From a virus, in the IMG/VR virus record IMGVR_UViG_3300036766_001059, positions 1 through 37,940 of that record: a stretch of 37,940 nucleotides of DNA. One strand, written 5' to 3'. Position numbers and translations under genes: made by a program. Each line of letters opens with the position of its first letter. Position 1 is the stretch's first letter. Below are positions 1 to 8,446 of this stretch, in pieces. The notes beneath the pieces are model-generated. The model saw only the letters and a list, made by a program, of their open reading frames with translations. It was not told the DNA's origin and made no database searches.

Positions 1-367
1 GGGACTGGAGCGGCGACCCCGAGGGAAACGAGGCCGTCTCCCAGGTCCCGTCGAGTCCGTTCGTCGTGTCGTTCGACCCCCACATCGTGAGGACGCTCGA
101 CATCGACGGCGCGGCGATGCCGGTGAAGGCCGTGAAGCACGCGGTGATCTCGCGCTGCTCGGGGAAGAAGTGCCAGAGGGTGGTCGTCCCGCCATCGATG
201 CCAGCGATCGTGCCGACTGCCGTCGCGTCATTGTCCTGGAGTTCCTGGAGATCGGTCGCTCCGAGGTACCCGCCGACGCCGGAGGTGTAGCTGGCGTTGA
301 CGTAGCCCACGCGGGTCCCGTCGTTGTCGTAGGGGATGCGGCGGTCCGGGAGTGCTGGGTAACTCAC
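1..367 (-). CDS. Putative phage tail/virion structural protein (3' end cut by window edge)
   Basis: An open frame of 122 codons runs from a GTG at 367-365 off the left edge with no stop. The GTG overlaps the TGA of the upstream HNH gene (GTGA), as in most junctions here. The residues are rich in Gly, Thr, Ser and aromatics (starts VSYPALPDRRIPYDNDGTRV), the composition of phage fibre or baseplate proteins. It lies downstream of the distal tail gene, where receptor-binding or minor tail proteins usually sit. No domain is recognised; the role is inferred from position and composition. Confidence 0.6.
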   Translation of the reverse strand, partial: MSYPALPDRRIPYDNDGTRVGYVNASYTSGVGGYLGATDLQELQDNDATAVGTIAGIDGGTTTLWHFFPEQREITACFTAFTGIAAPSMSSVLTMWGSNDTTNGLDGTWETASFPSGSPLQS

Positions 368-897
368 AGCGAGCCCTCCCTGATGCAGTCGGCGCAGTCG
401 CGCGCGTCAGCCGGCACCGCGCCGGCCAGCTCGGACGCGAAATAGCGGCGTTGCCGCTCTCGATCGCAGGCCCGACATTTCCGATGCCCGAGGGCGTTCC
501 TGCGGGTGTTCTCGGGCGTGAACTCATGACCGTTGATGCAGTGCGTTCGGGCCGCCGCCGCAGCCGTGATTGTCTCGCCCCGCATGAGATTTTCTCGCTG
601 GGTCACGGGCTCATGGTGCTTCGGATTGCAGCAGGGTCGGTTGCGACAGAGGTGATCGATCTGAAGGCCGGCCGGGATTGCCCCGCTTCGCATCTCGAAA
701 GCAGCGCGGTGAGCGATGACCTGTGTGCTCGCAGCCTTGCCGCCGAACTGAAACTGTCCGTAGCCGTTGTCTTTCTTCGGGCCGATCCATGGCCAACAGG
801 CGTCCGGACCACCCGACGTATCGACCTTGGACCAGAAACGTTCCACGTCCTCGGCATTCATGACGCCTGGTGTCCCAACCCACCGAATCCCGCGCAT
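364..897 (-). CDS. HNH endonuclease (homing-type, HNH_3-like)
   Basis: 177 residues. The N-terminal part has the WSKVDTSGGPDACWPWIG...GYGQF block shared with two other HNH proteins in this window (29626-30207 and 36052-36567). The nuclease core reads IDHLCRNRPCCNPKHHEPVT, followed by a C-terminal zinc-knuckle-like set (HCINGHEF...CRACDRERQRRY). Known members are free-standing phage nucleases that nick or cut DNA and promote their own spread. The start at 897 is chosen because GGAGG lies 7 bases upstream; an earlier ATG at 915 would overlap the previous gene. It sits between two tail-region genes, so it is probably a mobile insertion, not a virion protein. Confidence 0.85.
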   Translation of the reverse strand: MRGIRWVGTPGVMNAEDVERFWSKVDTSGGPDACWPWIGPKKDNGYGQFQFGGKAASTQVIAHRAAFEMRSGAIPAGLQIDHLCRNRPCCNPKHHEPVTQRENLMRGETITAAAAARTHCINGHEFTPENTRRNALGHRKCRACDRERQRRYFASELAGAVPADARDCADCIREGSL

Positions 898-899
898 CG

Positions 900-1265
900 T
901 CAGGCCTCCATGCAATGGATGCAGTCCAGGACACCCTTGGGCATGGCGTCTGGCAGTTCACGGAGAAAGTGGACGAACGTCCCGTTCCGAATCCGGTCGA
1001 TCCGGCAGGCCTCCGTTCCGCGCGAAACGTCGTGCAGGACGTTCGCGTCGCGGTCGTAGAGGAAGCGCCCGAGCAGCTCCCGGGTGACGTGCAGCGGGGC
1101 CGTGAAGGCCGGGAGAGGCGGCGCATCGTACCGCTCGATGTCGCCCTCGGCGGCCTCCCAGCGGCTCCGGGCCTCGGCGTGCCAGGCCTCGCCCTCGGGA
1201 TCGTGGATGGCCGCCCGGCCGCGGGGCGGGGCGGGTGGCGCTGGGGTGGGCTTGCTGCGTGCCAT
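900..1265 (-). CDS. Hypothetical protein of the tail region
   Basis: 121 residues. The first 20 are Pro/Ala/Lys-rich and look disordered; the rest is mixed (APLHVTRELLGRFLYDRDANVLHD) and ends in a Cys pair (CIHCMEA). It begins 10 bases after the distal tail gene, with AGAGGA just upstream of the ATG. The family is not recognised. Position suggests a minor virion or assembly protein. A real gene is likely from frame continuity, ribosome site and tight packing; function unknown. Confidence 0.6.
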   Translation of the reverse strand: MARSKPTPAPPAPPRGRAAIHDPEGEAWHAEARSRWEAAEGDIERYDAPPLPAFTAPLHVTRELLGRFLYDRDANVLHDVSRGTEACRIDRIRNGTFVHFLRELPDAMPKGVLDCIHCMEA

Positions 1266-1275
1266 GGCGGTCCTC

Positions 1276-2115
1276 TCAGGCCTCGTAGGGCGTCTTCAGG
1301 GTGGTGGTGAGCCGCGTCGCGGCGGAGAGCCCGGTCCCGGTGACGCGGAGCGCGTTCGCGCCCGGCTCCAGCACAAGCCAGCGGGCATCGCCTGAATGCC
1401 GGATCGAGCCGCCGGCCGCGACGCCGTCGTTCGCCGCGGTGAACGCGTCGAGATCGATGATCAGGTGCTTCGTCGCCGCGACCGTGACGAGGCACTCGAC
1501 ATAGATCGCATTCGTCTGGTTCAGGATCCGCGGGTTCGCGATCGGGCCGAGGAAGTCGAGCGTGCCGCGCCAGGTGCGCGCGGTACCCGGATGGGTGAGC
1601 GTGAAAGCGGTTGGCGAGCTCGCGATCGCGCGGGACGCGTCGACGGTGTCGGCGCCGTAGAAGTACGGATCCGGCAACTCGAAGTCGGCGACCGCGAGGA
1701 TCGGCCCGCGACCGGCCGGCGAGTCGCTCACCCGGAAGCTCACGCACTCCCCGGTTGCGGTCCGGCTCGTGCCGTCGGGGAGGTAATGGACGATCGTCCG
1801 GAGGGCGTGGCGCTTGCCGAGGATCGCCCGGAGTGCGTCGAGGTTGCGCTGGACCTGGATGTCGTCGCTCGTGACCCCGCCATCCCAGCCGCCGGTCGCG
1901 TTCGTCTGACTGATCCAGAGGGCGAGCGCGAACCGCTTCGCATCGTCGAGCTTCGGGACGTGCCGACGACCCGGCGACCCGGGCGCGATCACGTTCTCGC
2001 CGCGCATCGGCGGCAGGTCCTCGCCGCCGTCGAGCTCGGTGACGAGCGTGGCATGACTCGACAGGTCGAGCCCGTCGATGGTCCAGCGATCCGGGGAGAT
2101 CGGGATCGTCGTCAT
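1276..2115 (-). CDS. Distal tail (Dit-like) / phage tail family protein
   Basis: 279 residues. It opens with a short beta-rich segment (WTIDGLDLSSHATLVTELDG...PPMRGENVIAPGSPGRRHVPK), then a region like the siphovirus tail-component family (ALRAILGKRHALRTIVHYLPDG, FELPDPYFYG), then a jelly-roll-like C-terminal half (GTARTWRGTLDFLGPIANPRI). This is the usual pattern of Dit proteins, which form the hub between tail tube and tip. The ATG at 2115 overlaps the tape-measure stop (ATGA); the longer frame upstream is a shadow inside the tape-measure gene. Its place straight after the tape measure supports the call. Confidence 0.8.
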   Translation of the reverse strand: MTTIPISPDRWTIDGLDLSSHATLVTELDGGEDLPPMRGENVIAPGSPGRRHVPKLDDAKRFALALWISQTNATGGWDGGVTSDDIQVQRNLDALRAILGKRHALRTIVHYLPDGTSRTATGECVSFRVSDSPAGRGPILAVADFELPDPYFYGADTVDASRAIASSPTAFTLTHPGTARTWRGTLDFLGPIANPRILNQTNAIYVECLVTVAATKHLIIDLDAFTAANDGVAAGGSIRHSGDARWLVLEPGANALRVTGTGLSAATRLTTTLKTPYEA

Positions 2116-4367
2116 CCGGCCGACCCGAGGAACGCGAGATGCTGGAGCTGGCGCGAGACAGAGGTGCTGGCCGGCTCGGGCTTCGGGTTGTTGACGGTGA
2201 TGTTGACCGTCTGGCCGCCGCTTGGTCGGTTCTGCGCCGCCGGGATGATCGCCTCGCCCCGGTGGACGAACGCGAGCTGGTCCCGTTCGACGAACGGCGT
2301 GCCGGTCGCGAAGCCCCGGATCCGGTCGCGGGCGGGCGGCTTGGGGATCGAGGACGGCGTCGTCCACCAGGCGTCGCGTTGGCCAGCCTGCCATCCCGAC
2401 GACAACCCGGCTGCGAGGGCCGCGCCAGCCGCGACGCCCACCTTCTCCGCCGCGGCCCGGATCTCGGGATCCTTGGACTCGAGACCCTTGGCGAGCTCGG
2501 CCATCGCGTTCTTGCCGACGTTGCCGGCCTTGGCGAGATCCCCGAGTCGGTCGAGGATCATGTCCTTGACCGCGAGCGCCTGGGCGCGCACCTCCGGATC
2601 CTTGCTCTTGAGACCGGCGGCGAGTTCCTTGCTCACGAGCTGGCCGGCCAGGCGCGCCGCCTCGGCCGAGGGCGTCATCTGGTGCTTCAGCATCTCGATG
2701 AGTGTGTCGAACGCGTCGAGCGGCTTCTTCCGTGCAGCGGAGATGCCGGCCGCCATCGCGGCCATGCCGTCGGCGCCGGTCACGCGCGAGGCCTGCACCA
2801 CGCCGGACATCGAGGTCGTGAAGCTGGTGACGAGCGTCGCGATCTCGCCGTCCCAGACGGGCTTGGTGGCCTGCGCGCCCTCAGCCAGGGCCACCGGGAC
2901 ACTGGCCCCGGTGTCGGCCGCTCGCCGGGCGATCTCCGCGTCGACCGCATCGAGATCGCGCTGGAGGCTGCTGATCTGGTCGGCGGCAAGGAAGCCGCCG
3001 AACGGCAGGGCATTGAGGTCGGCGACGCCCTTCTCGAGCGCCGCCCTGCTCTGTTCGAGCTGGTCGAGCGTGCCGGCGACGACCTGGTTCGCGACCGCGG
3101 CGCCGATCTTCTTCGCCTGCTTTTCGAGGTCGGGGTCCAGGAAGATCTTCTTGAGCGCCAGGGCGACACCGATGCCGGCGGCTGCAACGATCGCGATGGG
3201 GATCGCGGCGCCGATCGCCCCGCCGATCGCGGTCCCGACGCCGGTCCCGGCCACGGCACCCGGCACGGTTGTCGCGGCGACACCGCCGACGACCTTGGGG
3301 ATGAGGAGCCCGGCGAGGCCGCCCAGGCCGGCGCCGATGGCCTTCGTGAGCCCCGGCCCGAACGCGGCGGCGAGCATGGCGACATCGCCGAGGTTCGTTC
3401 CGAACTCGGCAAGGGCCCCGGTCGCGCCCTTCATCAGGAGCTTGAACCTGTTCCCGAAGCCCGACTCGACGGCCGCCGCCGCGCGGTCGGTGGCACCGGC
3501 CGCATCATTCGCGTCGATCACGAACTGGCTGAGGTCGCCCTGAGCGAGCGCCTGGGCGAGCTGCGGTCCGGCCTTGGCGCCGAAGAGTTCGATCGCCTTC
3601 TTCGCCCGCTCGAAGGGGTCCTTCGTCGCCGTGATGTCGGCGATGAGCGCCTTGAGTTCCGCTGGCGTCTTGACCGCCTTCAGAGCCTTGGCGAGGGCTG
3701 TCGGAACCTTGCTGGCATCGATCCCGGAGGCTTGGAACATATTGAGCAGGGCGATTCCGTCATCGAGGCCCAGCCCAAAGGCGTTGAGCGCTGGGGCCAC
3801 CTTCGCGAGAACCGACTGGTTCTCGCTGATCGAACCGCCCCACTTGTGGTGACTCACGATGAGCTTGTCGAGCAGTTCCCCGGCGCGCGCTCCGGTCAGA
3901 TTGAACGCATCGAGCGTGTCGTCCGCCTGAGCGATCGCCTCGGCTGCATCCTGCCCGGTCGCGGTGCTGAACTTGAGGAACCGCGCCGTCGCGTCGTCCG
4001 CCTCCTTGCCGACCAGCCCGAGGTCGTTGTGGACCTTGGCCATCGCGGCGCCGATCTGATCGAAACCCTGGAGGTTGTTGCGGTACATCCCCGCGAGCGC
4101 ATGCTCGGCCTTCGCGGCCTCGGTGGCGGTCATGCCGGTATCGGCCTGGAGCTGGCGCGTCGCGGCGTCGAGCTGATTGGCACCGCTGAGCATCATCCCG
4201 AAGGCGGCGCCGATGCCCGCCCCGATGGCGCCCCCAGCGGCCTGCTTGAGCTTCGAGCCGAACGACTTACCGGCGGTCGCGCCCGCCGCCTCGCCGGCCT
4301 TCTGGGCGTCGACCTGGAGCGGGCCGCCATCGCCCCTCAGCGCAAAGAAGATGTCGCCGATGTTCAA
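2112..4367 (-). CDS. Tail tape measure protein
   Basis: 751 residues, the longest gene of the tail module. It sets tail length and is ejected with the DNA. The N-terminal part is Ala-rich helix (GQDAAEAIAQADDTLDAFNLTG, NQSVLAKVAPALNAFGLGLDDGI), matching the conserved phage TMP region. Gly/Ala-rich hydrophobic stretches follow at about 330-415 (for example AAAFGPGLTKAIGAGLGGLAG and IAIVAAAGIGVALALKK). The start is a TTG at 4367 that overlaps the TGA of the chaperone frame (TTGA), with GAGG 8 bases upstream; the next in-frame ATG is far inside. At about 113 nm by the usual 0.15 nm per residue, a mid-length siphovirus tail is expected. Confidence 0.92.
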   Translation of the reverse strand: MNIGDIFFALRGDGGPLQVDAQKAGEAAGATAGKSFGSKLKQAAGGAIGAGIGAAFGMMLSGANQLDAATRQLQADTGMTATEAAKAEHALAGMYRNNLQGFDQIGAAMAKVHNDLGLVGKEADDATARFLKFSTATGQDAAEAIAQADDTLDAFNLTGARAGELLDKLIVSHHKWGGSISENQSVLAKVAPALNAFGLGLDDGIALLNMFQASGIDASKVPTALAKALKAVKTPAELKALIADITATKDPFERAKKAIELFGAKAGPQLAQALAQGDLSQFVIDANDAAGATDRAAAAVESGFGNRFKLLMKGATGALAEFGTNLGDVAMLAAAFGPGLTKAIGAGLGGLAGLLIPKVVGGVAATTVPGAVAGTGVGTAIGGAIGAAIPIAIVAAAGIGVALALKKIFLDPDLEKQAKKIGAAVANQVVAGTLDQLEQSRAALEKGVADLNALPFGGFLAADQISSLQRDLDAVDAEIARRAADTGASVPVALAEGAQATKPVWDGEIATLVTSFTTSMSGVVQASRVTGADGMAAMAAGISAARKKPLDAFDTLIEMLKHQMTPSAEAARLAGQLVSKELAAGLKSKDPEVRAQALAVKDMILDRLGDLAKAGNVGKNAMAELAKGLESKDPEIRAAAEKVGVAAGAALAAGLSSGWQAGQRDAWWTTPSSIPKPPARDRIRGFATGTPFVERDQLAFVHRGEAIIPAAQNRPSGGQTVNITVNNPKPEPASTSVSRQLQHLAFLGSAG

Positions 4368-5112
4368 CTGTCGAGCCTCTTCACGATCCCGGGGAACATC
4401 GCCCCGAGCTTGGCGAGGGTGGCGTCGCGGGTCGCCGGGCCCCGCACGAGATCAGGCCACCTCGAGCGGATGTAGGGCGGCTGCTTCCAGGCACCCTTCG
4501 GCTTCGCCTGGCCGGTGGCCACGAGGACCTCGAGCGCGGCATCGCGGGCGGTGACGAACGATTCGGCGAGGCGCGCGTCGCGCTCTCGAACCAGCCGCTC
4601 CTGGCCCGCGTTCCAGAGCATCTCTAGCTGCTCGGGATCGAACTGGGAGCGGACCGCCGCCGGCGCGAGACCCCATTCAGCGAGGCACCATTCGTAGAGC
4701 TCGGCGGCTCCGATGAGTCGTCCTTTGGGGCGGCCTTGCCGATCATCGTCGCCAGCATCTGGCCCACGACGCTGGCCCCGTCGCCTAAAGGGAAGGCGTT
4801 GTCCGCCATCTGGACGGCGGCCGCCCTCAGTTGCTGGGCATCGGCGTGCTCCTCGAGCCACTCGCGGCCGCCCAGGGCCCCCGTCCGGTCGTAGGCGAGC
4901 ACGAGATCGAGGAGTCCGGCCGTCGTGACCTTCGCGATCAGGGTGAAGCCCTCGCGAGGATCCGTGGCGGGTTCCGTGGGTGTGAGGGCGTCGAGCAGCT
5001 TCGCCCACTCGGCGACGTACTTGATCGGCAGGGTGGGCACCGCTTTCGTGATGCCCCCCACCGAGATCTGGAGGAGGCCGCTCAGGACCTCCTCCTCGGT
5101 CCGCTCGCTCAT
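4364..5112 (-). CDS. Tail assembly chaperone, -1 frameshift fusion (gpG-T-like)
   Basis: The fusion joins zero-frame codons 1-130 (5112-4723) to the -1 frame from 4723 to the TGA at 4364, giving about 249 residues. The -1 frame downstream (GRLIGAAELYEWCLAEWGLAPAAV) has ordinary protein composition, unlike its upstream part, which is Arg/Pro/Gly-rich shadow. The T-like domain recruits the tail tube protein in lambda. The frame ends overlapping the TTG start of the tape measure gene. This dual-frame pair is one of the most conserved features of siphovirus tail operons; here it is read directly from the sequence. Confidence 0.85.
4624..5112 (-). CDS. Tail assembly chaperone, short form (lambda gpG-like)
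   Basis: 162 residues in the zero frame from ATG 5112 (MSERTEEEVLSGLLQISVGG). Tail chaperones coat the tape measure protein while the tube grows and are absent from the virion. The call rests on position between tail tube and tape measure and on the slippery site at 4729-4723 near the end. The residues after that site are Ser/Arg-rich (SSTNGASLNGVSRRRRSAPSS) and look like unconstrained read-on sequence, which supports a frameshift in a fraction of ribosomes. Confidence 0.82.
   Translation of the reverse strand: MSERTEEEVLSGLLQISVGGITKAVPTLPIKYVAEWAKLLDALTPTEPATDPREGFTLIAKVTTAGLLDLVLAYDRTGALGGREWLEEHADAQQLRAAAVQMADNAFPLGDGASVVGQMLATMIGKAAPKDDSSEPPSSTNGASLNGVSRRRRSAPSSIPSS
4723..4729 (-). promoter_or_regulatory. 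Programmed -1 ribosomal frameshift slippery heptamer CCCAAAG
   Basis: On the minus strand the zero-frame codons are GCC CCA AAG GAC. The heptamer C CCA AAG fits X XXY YYZ exactly; after slipping, tRNAs re-pair with CCC AAA. The new frame continues GGA CGA CTC ATC into the T-like domain. No downstream pseudoknot was modelled. Confidence 0.82.
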
Positions 5113-5114
5113 GG

Positions 5115-6134
5115 TCAGGCGCTCATCAGGAACGTGATCGGCACCTGCGTCGGCGTGGCCTCCGCGTAATGCCCGGTGAACTTGAGGGTCAGCCCCAGCG
5201 GGTTGGCCGGATCGTCATTGAATTCGAGGCTCTGGCTCTCGGCGCTGAGGGCGTTCTCCAGCGTGACGATGAGCGTGCGGCCATCGGCACCGATGTCGGT
5301 CAGGACCAGATCCTTATAGGCGGAGGAGGCGATGCGGCCGATGACCGGACGGACTGTCGTCCCGCCGAGGGCCGTCACCTCGATGACCCACTCGTCGAGG
5401 CCATGGTCACGGGTCAGCGGGATGGCGAAGTCGAGGCCAGTGCCCGAGGGTCCGGTCGTCCCGACCGCGGTGAGCGTGCGGGTCTCGTAGTGGCCGACAT
5501 AGCCGATCCGCACGAAGTCCCCGATGGACAGGGCGGTGACCGCGTCCACCTTGATCCTCGTGGCGCCGGCGGCAGCCGGAGCCGCGAGGATCGTCCCGGT
5601 GACGGTCACGACGTTCTCGCCGTTGCCATGATCGATGAGCAGCCCACCGCCGGCGCTGTTCTCGATCTCGGTATCGGTCGCGCCGGCCGTGCCGAGCACC
5701 TTGACGCGCACGACTTCGCTGGCGGCTTCGGTGAGCGTGGTCCCGATGCGGATGAAGTCACCCTGGGCCACCGTAGTGACGCTCGCGAGCCGGATGAGGG
5801 TAGCGCCGAGCGCGGGGTCGACGCCGAGGGTCGTGGCGAGGCCGGCGCGGAGCTGGCCGACGGACTCGGAGCTCGTGGCGGTGGCGCCGGGCATCGCCCA
5901 CGCGAGCTTCTGGGCCGTGAGCTCGTTGACCACGACTTCGACGGAGGGGATGATCTTGTGGGTGCCGCGCGTGCCCTTGACCGGGCCTCCGGCGTTGGTG
6001 AACACGGGGGCGCCCTCGGTCACGTCGAGGGCGAGCTTGGGGACGCCGGTGGTCGCGCCGCATTCCACGCCGCCGAACGTGAGGGAGACCGGAGCGCCGC
6101 TCCAGATGGCATTAGGATCGACTGTCGTGCTCAT
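5115..6134 (-). CDS. Major tail tube protein
   Basis: 339 residues (starts MSTTVDPNAIWSGAPVSLTF). The N- and C-terminal parts look like a tail-tube beta fold: GTRGTHKIIPSVEVVVNELTA early, and SLEFNDDPANPLGLTLKFTGHY near the end. Between them is a Thr/Gly/Val-rich insertion with two copies of a small motif, VAQGDFIRIGTTLTEAASEVV and LSIGDFVRIGYVGHYETRTL, that may be a surface-exposed domain. Its stop lies 2 bases from the chaperone start, the usual order. A 100-base gap precedes it, with a probable own ribosome site (GAAAGGAACAGGAC). Confidence 0.85.
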   Translation of the reverse strand: MSTTVDPNAIWSGAPVSLTFGGVECGATTGVPKLALDVTEGAPVFTNAGGPVKGTRGTHKIIPSVEVVVNELTAQKLAWAMPGATATSSESVGQLRAGLATTLGVDPALGATLIRLASVTTVAQGDFIRIGTTLTEAASEVVRVKVLGTAGATDTEIENSAGGGLLIDHGNGENVVTVTGTILAAPAAAGATRIKVDAVTALSIGDFVRIGYVGHYETRTLTAVGTTGPSGTGLDFAIPLTRDHGLDEWVIEVTALGGTTVRPVIGRIASSAYKDLVLTDIGADGRTLIVTLENALSAESQSLEFNDDPANPLGLTLKFTGHYAEATPTQVPITFLMSA

Positions 6135-6234
6135 TTGTCCTGTTCCTTTCGCTGCCCGGAGTCATGGCCCCGGTGGGCTGTTTCGTCCCCGCCTGGGCGG
6201 GAGCGGTGGAGCGGGGGCTACGCCATGGGCGGTC
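6135..6234 (-). other. Short intergenic gap with a small GC-rich hairpin
   Basis: No convincing coding frame is seen in these 100 bases. A perfect inverted repeat CCCGCC-TG-GGCGGG lies at 6188-6201 between the tail terminator and tail tube genes. There is no T-run after it on either strand, so it may be an mRNA-processing or attenuation element or nothing. Confidence 0.35.
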
Positions 6235-6657
6235 TCATGCGAGGAGGCTCGTCGAGGCGTTGACCTGGATGACGATGTCCTCATGCCACTGCTGGGTATC
6301 GGGGTCCCGCGTCGCGCCCTCGCCCCCGTCGTCGAACGAACCGAAGATCGCCACGCCCCCCGCGGTGAGCCGGTGGCCCTTCGCATGGATGGCGTCGGAC
6401 ACCGCACCCGCGAGGATCGCGGCGTTCGGGGCGGACGTCCCGTAGCACTTCGCGACCAAGCGCACCTCCTGGATCGGGGCGCGCTTCAGGCGCGTGCCGC
6501 CGAGCCGGGTGAGCACGACGAACGGGAGATACGATCCCGCGCCCAGTGCATCGCCCGGGGCCGGCTCGCCGCCGCGGATGCGCGTCGTGATCGCGGCCAC
6601 GGTCGGGTCGTCGCGGATCTCGGTGAGGATGCGACCCAGAGGATCGACGAGCGTCAT
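6235..6657 (-). CDS. Putative tail terminator / tail completion protein
   Basis: 140 residues from ATG 6657, which overlaps the stop of the upstream gp10-like gene. The N-terminus (VDPLGRILTEIRDDPTVAAITTRI), the central QEVRLVAKCYG and the C-terminal strand WHEDIVIQVNAST fit the small alpha/beta proteins found just before the tail tube gene, such as lambda gpU or the DUF3168 group. These cap the tail tube and join it to the head. The order connector, gp10-like, terminator, tube is standard; direct sequence recognition is moderate. Confidence 0.7.
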   Translation of the reverse strand: MTLVDPLGRILTEIRDDPTVAAITTRIRGGEPAPGDALGAGSYLPFVVLTRLGGTRLKRAPIQEVRLVAKCYGTSAPNAAILAGAVSDAIHAKGHRLTAGGVAIFGSFDDGGEGATRDPDTQQWHEDIVIQVNASTSLLA

Positions 6658-7133
6658 GGCTTCGCCCTCGATGCGCCGAAGACGTCGCCACGGGCCGCGC
6701 GCGCAGCGCCGATGACCTTGTGCTTGATACACGCCGCCTTGACGAACCCCTCCGCGTCGGGGAGCGTCGCCATCAGCTCGGGCGTCAGGAAGGGCTCGGG
6801 GGCCATGTGGACGGTGCCCGTCTCGACGAACCGGCCGGGGAACCCAAAGCCGCCGATCACCGTGATGCCGAAGGCGCTGAGCTTGGCGGCGCGCGGCTTC
6901 TTGACCGACGTCTGACCGCCGGTCGTCGCCACGCCGACGCGCTTCTTGCCGACGAACGCGAGGACGCCACCGCCCTGGATGAGACCTTTGCCGAGCGGCG
7001 TCGCATCCGGCACGTCCGCGCCCTCGATCACGGCCTTGGCCAGCTCGAACGCCCCATCGGCGACGGCGAGCGTGATCGCGTCGAACGCCTGACGGTTGAG
7101 GACGATCCTGCGGGCGCCGCTGGCTCCGGCCAT
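6654..7133 (-). CDS. HK97 gp10-like head-tail/tail completion protein
   Basis: 159 residues. The C-terminal signature FVETGTVHMAPEPFLTPEL is the hallmark of the HK97-gp10 family (E-GT-x-PFL-P). Residues before it (LNRQAFDAITLAVADGAFELAKAV) form the expected helix. The ATG at 7133 gives a TGATG junction with the gene upstream; a GTG at 7136 is an alternative. Members act at the neck or in tail completion. Confidence 0.85.
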   Translation of the reverse strand: MAGASGARRIVLNRQAFDAITLAVADGAFELAKAVIEGADVPDATPLGKGLIQGGGVLAFVGKKRVGVATTGGQTSVKKPRAAKLSAFGITVIGGFGFPGRFVETGTVHMAPEPFLTPELMATLPDAEGFVKAACIKHKVIGAARAARGDVFGASRAKP

Positions 7134-7462
7134 CACGTCACCTGCGCCAATCCGAGTTCGAGATGGTGGCCTGTCCCGCCGGCGTCGTAGATCGAGAGGA
7201 CGTCGTACCGAACTCCGTCGCGCTCGATCCAGCAGTCGGTCCCCAGTCCGGCCAGCGGATCGAGGTATCCCGCGTGTTCACCGAGCACCACGCCCGCCTG
7301 GCTCGCCAAGGCGACCTCCCGTGCGCGGCGCGGCTGGATGAGGCCGACGACCGTGGCCACCGTGCTCTCGACCGTGACAGGCTGGCCGTAGGCGTCGAAG
7401 GCGCCGGTCGCGGCCATCCGCTTGACGACGAGCGTGTGGCGGTAGCGGCTCTCGATGCTCAT
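7133..7462 (-). CDS. Head-tail joining / head closure protein
   Basis: 109 residues from ATG 7462 (TGATG junction). The pattern RYRHTLVVKRM...DAYGQPV near the start, GLIQPRRARE in the middle and DCWIERDGVRYDVLSIYDAGGTGHHLELGLAQV at the end matches the phage head-tail joining family (SPP1 gp16 / HK97 gp9 type), small beta barrels that seal the connector after packaging. Gene order supports this strongly. The longer frame upstream to 7552 is a shadow of the adaptor gene. Confidence 0.82.
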   Translation of the reverse strand: MSIESRYRHTLVVKRMAATGAFDAYGQPVTVESTVATVVGLIQPRRAREVALASQAGVVLGEHAGYLDPLAGLGTDCWIERDGVRYDVLSIYDAGGTGHHLELGLAQVT

Positions 7463-8037
7463 CAGCGAATCCCGAACCCGTCGGACAGCGAGGCAAGGAT
7501 CGCCGCCCGCTGCTCCGAATAGGGCACGCCCGTCTGATACGCCTCGCTCCACGTCCCGATCGATTGGCTGGCGAGGCCCGGCGAGAACGTGATCGCGAGT
7601 TTGACGAGCTCCACCGCGACCCGGATCCGTTCGGCCGTGTTGTCGACCGGGACGTAGGTCGGCCTGATCCGTCCACGCCAGCAGGAGCTTGGGTTGGTCC
7701 CGGTCCGGAGACGGATCAGCATCCGGCGCGAATCGCTCAGCTCGTAGTCGTCGGCCGCGAGCGTCAGGGGCGAGTAGCGCGCGTTCTCGACGACCGACGT
7801 GATGCGTTCCGCGCGAAACGCCAGCGGCAGCAGGTCGCCGTCGACGGTGACGAGGTCGGCGCGCTCGCCGGGCGGGCCGATCGCATCGTCGATCGCCGAG
7901 AGGGCCGCATCGAGGAGCGCCTGCAAGACGGCGTCGGACAGCGTCGTCGCCACGAACTCACGAAGCCGCGTGACGGTGAAACCCGTCTCCGCGGCAACGG
8001 TGAGCTTCGGGAGCGTGACGGCGACTGCCGTGGCCAC
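7462..8037 (-). CDS. Head-tail adaptor (connector) protein, gp6/gp15-like
   Basis: 191 residues, starting with a GTG at 8037 that has GGAG 7 bases upstream. Helical segments (VTRLREFVATTLSDAVLQALLDAALSAIDD) are followed by beta strands (DYELSDSRRMLIRL) and a C-terminal region IGTWSEAYQTGVPYSEQRAAILASL. This fits the adaptor ring that binds below the portal. It is the first of the three neck genes downstream of the capsid block. Confidence 0.75.
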   Translation of the reverse strand: MATAVAVTLPKLTVAAETGFTVTRLREFVATTLSDAVLQALLDAALSAIDDAIGPPGERADLVTVDGDLLPLAFRAERITSVVENARYSPLTLAADDYELSDSRRMLIRLRTGTNPSSCWRGRIRPTYVPVDNTAERIRVAVELVKLAITFSPGLASQSIGTWSEAYQTGVPYSEQRAAILASLSDGFGIR

Positions 8038-8038
8038 G

Positions 8039-8446
8039 TCAGGACTCCGGCGCCGTAATCGTCATCGACGCGATGGGGAACGGATCGGCCGCGGTGACCG
8101 AGGTCGAGACGACGTTGCAGTCGAAGTTCGCGCCGACGCCGACCGTGCCGTCCATGACGGTCGCCGCGGCCGCGCTCTTGACCCGGAACCAAGCCGCCGT
8201 CCCCGTCGCGTCGGCCGAGGCGTCCTGGGTGATGGCGTGGGCTGTCGCGACGCCGGCGACCGCGGCCAGAAATGCCGGGCTGCCGAACGTGCAGGTGGCG
8301 AGGAGCGTCTGGGTCGTGACGCCGTCGTCGGCCGTCGCCGGCTGGACGCCGTCATAGACGAGGATCGAGCCGCCGTCGCACAGGGCGGCGACGGCATCCG
8401 CGATCGCGTTGGCCGTGGCGGCGGTGAGCTGGACGTTGTGGGCCAT
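8039..8446 (-). CDS. Putative virion protein, unknown role
   Basis: 135 residues, Ala/Thr-rich and beta-prone (starts MAHNVQLTAATANAIADAV, then LCDGGSILVYDGVQP). Similar small proteins with a GG-x-LxVYDG-x-QP motif are common among head and neck genes of actinophages, without a settled function; this likeness is from memory. It lies one base from the adaptor gene. It could be a head decoration or minor tail protein. Confidence 0.6.
   Translation of the reverse strand: MAHNVQLTAATANAIADAVAALCDGGSILVYDGVQPATADDGVTTQTLLATCTFGSPAFLAAVAGVATAHAITQDASADATGTAAWFRVKSAAAATVMDGTVGVGANFDCNVVSTSVTAADPFPIASMTITAPES

Noticed and set aside
1396-4475. Long plus-strand frames of 715 and 778 residues opposite the tail genes
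   Set aside because: Composition is Arg/Ala/Pro or Gly/Arg-rich with no motif, as expected for antisense frames of GC-rich genes; the minus strand carries recognised tail proteins.
4364-5008. Independent gene of 214 residues on the minus strand
   Set aside because: Its first 90 residues are Arg/Gly/Pro shadow of the chaperone frame; only the part after the slippery site is real.
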